From IMG/VR virus record IMGVR_UViG_3300010397_000033, positions 1-39,940 of that record: a DNA stretch of 39,940 nt. One strand, given 5' to 3'. The position numbers and the translations under genes are program-made. Shown here in pieces: positions 37,090 to 39,940 of the stretch (position 1 is its first letter; each line of letters begins with the position of its first letter). Origin of the DNA: a virus. The notes under the pieces are model-generated. The model was given only the letters and a program-made list of their open reading frames with translations. It was not told the origin of the DNA and did no database searches.

Positions 37090-37530
37090 ATGAGCGAGTT
37101 TAGAACGGAACTCGATGGCGCGATAGGGAAGAAGCTCGGCGGTCTGGCCATGTTTGGCCTTGGGGCCATCATCCTGTATATCGCGTTGGCTCTGGTCTTT
37201 AGCTTCTGGCCTTTCAGCGTAGTCGCTGGAGTCGTCAGCAAAGTCACGTCGCCGAATGCAATCATCACGAACTATGAATGGTTCTATGATGAATACCATC
37301 AGATCGGCGCTTACGATTCCAATATCTCGGTCGCTGAACGCGCTTGGGAGAAGGCATCTGAGGCGTCCAAGGATCAGCGGTTCCTTGAGTATACCGGGCT
37401 CATCATGGTCCGCAATTCTCAAGCTCAGGAATACAACGCACGATCTAAGGAAATCACGAGAAACCTTTGGAAGGCTCATGACATTCCTTACCAGATCGCG
37501 CCCTACGAGCCCAAGGAGGGTTCCAAGTGA
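37090..37530 (+). CDS. Membrane-anchored hypothetical protein, 146 aa
   Basis: One long hydrophobic segment (about 17-45: GLAMFGLGAIILYIALALVF ...), then a periplasmic-looking helical domain with ITNYEWFYDEYHQIGAYDSN, a pattern shared by a family of phage and prophage membrane-anchored proteins of unknown role. AGGAGGAAG precedes the ATG. Coupled to the next gene by ATGA-type overlap (GTGA). Confidence 0.6.
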   Translation: MSEFRTELDGAIGKKLGGLAMFGLGAIILYIALALVFSFWPFSVVAGVVSKVTSPNAIITNYEWFYDEYHQIGAYDSNISVAERAWEKASEASKDQRFLEYTGLIMVRNSQAQEYNARSKEITRNLWKAHDIPYQIAPYEPKEGSK

Positions 37531-38045
37531 AGAAAGTCTTCGGGATTATTCTGGCCATTGCTTCGGTCGGTATCATGATGTTAGCCACGGATTGCACGGT
37601 ATCAAGCCGAAATCAGACGGAGGCCATTGTTGAGAATACGGCCCAGCAGGCGCTGGATACCAGCCCCGTTCCTCAGGTTACATATTTCCAGGAACGCCGC
37701 ACCATCAAGAAGTTCACGGAGTATTATGACCGCGCCGCCGTAGCTACCTACGTCTACCTGTTCACCTTCGGACAACCGGTGGGATACTTTGTCGCTGATG
37801 GCAAGCCTGCTTCAATCCGGTCCTATCTTGTACCGGAAGACAGCGTTCAATACACGGGTCACGGAAGCTATGAATTGATGCAGGCTCAGGCTCTTGACGG
37901 TACATATGGCGAAGACAACCCTGGCATTCGGTTTTTTACTGCGGCTGGTATCCCCGTCGAGTTCGGCGGGACTGGCATCAGCTATCTATACAGCCCTCAG
38001 CCGTTGGCGTTGAATGTGCCAAGGTTGTATACCGACAAGAAATAA
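37527..38045 (+). CDS. Exported or membrane-anchored protein, 172 aa
   Basis: GTG at 37527 overlaps the upstream stop. MKKVFGIILAIASVGIMMLA is an export signal; LATDC around residue 23 is an imperfect lipobox (Asp before Cys is unusual). The mature part is alpha/beta with YFQERRTIKKFTEYYDRAAV and ends NVPRLYTDKK. Similar proteins occur next to the preceding membrane protein in other phages as far as I recall; the role is unknown. The promoter of the downstream RNA lies within its last codons. Confidence 0.55.
   Translation: MKKVFGIILAIASVGIMMLATDCTVSSRNQTEAIVENTAQQALDTSPVPQVTYFQERRTIKKFTEYYDRAAVATYVYLFTFGQPVGYFVADGKPASIRSYLVPEDSVQYTGHGSYELMQAQALDGTYGEDNPGIRFFTAAGIPVEFGGTGISYLYSPQPLALNVPRLYTDKK
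38004..38033 (+). promoter_or_regulatory. Candidate promoter of the large non-coding RNA
   Basis: TTGGCG (38004-38009), 18-bp spacer, TATACC (38028-38033), each 4 of 6 to consensus. Transcription would start near 38040, just as the upstream gene ends and the structured RNA begins. Confidence 0.4.
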
Positions 38046-38639
38046 TCCCCGTCCAAACAGGGAGCGTGGCCCGCGTCGGGCTTGGTCGGCTACCGACTCA
38101 GTGAAATAGTAGCTGGTGAGCCCCCGGTCGAGGGTGGCCCTTGGGACAGAGTTCGGGAGCCGGGATGCGCTGAAAAACCTTCGGGAGCGCTTCACGTCCT
38201 GGGGAAAAGCGGGCTAGCTAGCAAGCTGTCGCCCCGTCACGATTCCTTGTGCTTCGTGGCCTGTCCTTTTTTGCTAGTAGATCAGCATGGTCCAAGCTGA
38301 TGACGCGGACCTAAGCGGGGTAAGGCCCGATACTAAAGGTTGATAGTGAACCTCGAAACTATCATCATCGAGGCGTCGGACCACACTGGAAATACAAAGA
38401 CGTCCAGCGGTATGGTGCCGTAGATGCGAAGTCAACGCCTCGACTCTATCCCCGACACTGGCAAGAAGTCCCGCGAAAACGCGGCTGAGCCTAGGGGAAG
38501 CCACCTGTTAGTGTCAAAGGTGGACGGGGAGCGATGGCCCTTGTAGACTGCGGCGGCTGACATGATCCTTGCCGGGTAATCATCGTGATTAAAACTGTCT
38601 GCGTGGTCCCGGCAATACGGGGCAACTTTGGAGGTAGCG
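38046..38639 (+). ncRNA. Large ornate structured RNA candidate, about 594 nt
   Basis: No plausible gene on either strand in 594 bases, yet many perfect stems: GCCCG/CGGGC (38069-38081); GTCGG/CCGAC (38085-38097); GCGCT/AGCGC with an inner CC-UUCG-GG (38167-38190); CACGA/TCGTG (38238-38258); ATCAGC/GCTGAT (38281-38301), whose loop GGTCC matches GGACC at 38307; TGATAGT/ACTATCA (38341-38364); TCGAGGCGT/ACGCCTCGA (38368-38376 with 38435-38443); CCGCG-AAAA-CGCGG (38471-38484); CCACCT/AGGTGG (38501-38523), whose loop AGTGTC matches GACACT at 38454; and TTGCCGGG/CCCGGCAA (38569-38615) enclosing TAATCA-TCG-TGATTA. Size, density of stems and two or three pseudoknots recall the phage-borne ROOL and GOLLD RNAs; homology cannot be judged by eye. 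It ends before the ribosome-binding site of the gene at 38640. Confidence 0.75.
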
Positions 38640-38960
38640 ATGAACATCAAGCCAGTCCCCAGTTTCGAGCCCTACAAGCTAGTCTTCTACGTCATGCTAA
38701 TCCTGACCATATGCGCGGGTATTCTCCTAGCCGTCTTCCTAGACAGCGGACAACCTGGACGAGTCGACGCACTTTCAGGCGGTCCCTACGTTGTGGAGCG
38801 GTTGGACAGCGACGTGCAGCTTTTCGCCATGCCCGATGAGGATGCCTGGACTGCTGACATCGGCTTTGCCCAACGGTACGGAACCATGGCGCAGGCCCAG
38901 CGGGGACGGGACAAGATTGGAGCGGGGCATGTCGAGCCGGTGCGCGAGGTGGTGAAATGA
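38640..38960 (+). CDS. Single-span membrane protein, 106 aa
   Basis: Hydrophobic segment at about 14-34 (FYVMLILTICAGILLAVFL) and a soluble C-terminal domain (GPYVVERLDSDVQLFAMPDE, then TMAQAQRGRDKIGAGHVEPV). Orientation suggests N-in with a periplasmic domain. GGAGG precedes the ATG at 38640. First gene after the large RNA. ATGA overlap with the next gene. Family not recognised. Confidence 0.6.
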   Translation: MNIKPVPSFEPYKLVFYVMLILTICAGILLAVFLDSGQPGRVDALSGGPYVVERLDSDVQLFAMPDEDAWTADIGFAQRYGTMAQAQRGRDKIGAGHVEPVREVVK

Positions 38961-39241
38961 ATAGCGAGAAAACTGGATATGGCGAAGTTGGTTCATCGGT
39001 CGTCGGCCCATTCGCCTCTAAGGCAGTCCATGAGGGCGACCAAGCTTCCGGCCTCCGCGCCTACGTATCGCAAAACCCCGAAGTCAAGCAGACGCCTACC
39101 GAGCGTGACTATAGGGCGTTGTGGCTGGGGTTGAAGGCTGAGCTACAGTTCGAGTCTGAAAGCTTCCTTGCTGACTACTGTAGTCATGTCGTGTGGAAGC
39201 GCATGGATCAGGCCGAAAGATCGGCGAGGCTCCAATCATGA
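38957..39241 (+). CDS. Hypothetical protein, 94 aa
   Basis: Not recognised. Gly/Ser-rich N-terminal 45 residues (GYGEVGSSVVGPFASKAVHE) and a helical C-terminal half (RDYRALWLGLKAELQFESES, WKRMDQAERSARLQ). Soluble. ATGA overlaps on both sides. Confidence 0.55.
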   Translation: MNSEKTGYGEVGSSVVGPFASKAVHEGDQASGLRAYVSQNPEVKQTPTERDYRALWLGLKAELQFESESFLADYCSHVVWKRMDQAERSARLQS

Positions 39242-39339
39242 CCCGCGCCGATGCCTGTCTAACGGTGTTCGCCATCGCTGCCCTCATCGTTACCCTGTTC
39301 ATGATCGCGGTTGACCCGACGACTAGGAGGAAGCGGTGA
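39238..39339 (+). CDS. Membrane micro-protein, 33 aa
   Basis: Translated directly from the sequence: MTRADACLTVFAIAALIVTL, then FMIAVDPTTRRKR: one hydrophobic span (about 7-25) and a basic tail. ATGA overlap upstream and GTGA overlap downstream, so the frame is firmly embedded in the operon. Size resembles small lysis or inhibitor peptides. Confidence 0.6.
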   Translation: MTRADACLTVFAIAALIVTLFMIAVDPTTRRKR

Positions 39340-39527
39340 GAAATGGAATGTGGTACCCGTCACGTAAATATCTGCACGAGAAGGGGTGCTCCATGCGCAA
39401 GGGGTGTGCCTGCGGTGGGCACAATGCCTCGAATGCCAAGAAAAGCCTGACTCATCATTCCACCATGATGAAGCTCAATCGACGGATTCTTCGTCGCTTC
39501 ATTGCCTCGATTAGAGGTCGAGTCTGA
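39336..39527 (+). CDS. Cys/His-rich basic protein, 63 aa (GTG start)
   Basis: Not recognised by family. GTG at 39336 overlaps the previous TGA and has AGGAGGAAG upstream. GCSMRKGCACGGHNASNA holds four Cys/His candidates for a metal site, followed by a His-rich THHS and a basic tail (MKLNRRILRRFIASIRGRV) that could bind nucleic acid. Its TGA overlaps the proposed CTG start of the transglycosylase. Confidence 0.6.
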   Translation: MRNGMWYPSRKYLHEKGCSMRKGCACGGHNASNAKKSLTHHSTMMKLNRRILRRFIASIRGRV

Positions 39528-39940
39528 CCCGCTCCACCATCGTTCTAGCCCTCCTGCTAATCCACTCCCCCATCTCCGCACCCGCTATGCCACCTACTAG
39601 GCACGTAGACGAACCACCGCCGAGGCTGATGGTTGTACTCAGGGCGTTGCTTGCCGCTTCCCGCGAGTTCGGCGTACCGGCCAATCTGGTGTTCAATGTG
39701 GCATGGAATGAATCGAGCCTGAAGCCAACTGCCCGGTCACGCGATCCCGACACGCACGAAGTGATAGCGCGGGGGCTCATGCAGATTTCCAAGGAATACC
39801 AGGACGAGCTGGTCAAGAAGTACCTACCAGGGATGCACCCTCGCGCGTTCGAGTGGTGGAACCCGGTGCACTCGGCACGGTTGGGATGCGCGATGCTGGC
39901 GGGGCTGACTAAGAGGTTTGGAACTTGGGCCGCTGTATGC
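39524..39940 (+). CDS. Lytic transglycosylase (SLT fold), N-terminal part; probable CTG start and signal peptide
   Basis: Cleaves the glycan strands of peptidoglycan, either during DNA entry or in lysis. With the CTG at 39524 as start, residues 1-22 form a signal peptide: TRS, a hydrophobic core IVLALLLI, then a small-residue cleavage region ISAPA. The catalytic glutamate is Glu63 in WNESS, the usual E-S motif of SLT enzymes, and GLMQ follows at 84-87. CTG is chosen because the frame is closed upstream by a TAG, a GAGGT ribosome-binding site lies at 39514-39518, and the CTG overlaps the previous gene's TGA just as the ATG/GTG starts do elsewhere in this phage. The only ATG alternative (about 39587) would lose the signal peptide. 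It is the only wall hydrolase I recognise, so it may double as endolysin. The enzyme family is well supported; the start codon is inferred. Confidence 0.85.
   Translation, partial: MTRSTIVLALLLIHSPISAPAMPPTRHVDEPPPRLMVVLRALLAASREFGVPANLVFNVAWNESSLKPTARSRDPDTHEVIARGLMQISKEYQDELVKKYLPGMHPRAFEWWNPVHSARLGCAMLAGLTKRFGTWAAVC
39818..39940. repeat. Terminal redundancy, right copy
   Basis: Exact copy of bases 1-123. It lies inside the lytic transglycosylase gene, just after the codons for the GLMQ motif region. See the left copy for the interpretation as a circular-assembly overlap. Confidence 0.95.

Noticed and set aside
38265-38271. T-run CCTTTTTT as an intrinsic terminator inside the large RNA locus
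   Set aside because: The hairpin before it (CACGA/TCGTG) ends seven bases earlier and has a long loop, and strong stems continue on both sides. Internal termination is possible but not supported.
1-39940. CRISPR array, insertion sequence, integrase with att site, CI-type repressor
   Set aside because: No regularly spaced repeats, no transposase or tyrosine/serine recombinase signature and no CI-like protein were seen in any translated gene.

Overview
The window is a complete tailed-phage genome with a circular map. The first 123 bases recur exactly as the last 123, and a lytic transglycosylase gene reads across the junction, so the unique length is 39,817 bp. It is a P22-type podovirus of uncultured character. 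The late genes follow the P22 order: small terminase, large terminase, portal, scaffold, coat with the P22 gp5 fold, gp4-like adaptor, gp10-like plug, gp26-like tail needle, a protein in the gp14 position, gp7/gp20/gp16-like ejection proteins and a tailspike with a P22-type head-binding domain. The tail type, the tailspike, the transglycosylase and a lipoprotein signal suggest a Gram-negative host. I recognise no integrase, CI/Cro repressor, DNA polymerase or RNA polymerase, so lifestyle cannot be decided from gene content. 

Layout. (1) 1-400: end of the transglycosylase gene and one small gene, closed by a bidirectional terminator. (2) 484-2860, minus strand: a short leftward operon of small unknown genes, interrupted at 751-1193 by a gene-free stretch holding a tRNA(Ala)-like RNA and other strong hairpins. 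(3) 2881-2962: two back-to-back sigma70-like promoters whose -35 elements lie in an inverted repeat, a natural control point. (4) 2981-11763: a rightward early operon of about 29 small genes, nearly all joined by ATGA/GTGA/TTGA stop-start overlaps. It carries a recombination block (coiled-coil protein, Rad52/Sak-like annealing protein, NinB-like protein, HNH-like protein), a Lar-like antirestriction protein and many zinc-ribbon micro-proteins, some of them paralogous. (5) 11764-12003: a strong promoter followed by an 84-nt three-way-junction RNA. (6) 12004-15693: replication block with an O-like initiator that contains phased 11-bp repeats and a 39-nt purine tract (candidate origin), its partner gene, an HNH-AP2 homing-type endonuclease and a 38-aa lipoprotein. 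(7) 15703-33661: packaging, head and tail module. (8) 33680-34741: a divergent pair of unknown genes around their own promoter. (9) 34753-38045: basic micro-proteins and a cluster of membrane proteins that probably includes the holin, with one long out-of-frame overlapping gene pair. (10) 38046-38639: nearly 600 bases without a gene but packed with perfect hairpins and pseudoknot pairings, a candidate large ornate non-coding RNA. (11) 38640-end: four small genes and the transglycosylase, possibly started at CTG. 

How it works together: leftward and rightward early genes diverge from one operator. Recombination and replication functions are made first, a second promoter at 11816 drives the replication block behind a structured RNA leader, and headful packaging plus P22-like assembly follow. 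The most unusual content is RNA: three separate structured RNA loci in one 40-kb phage.
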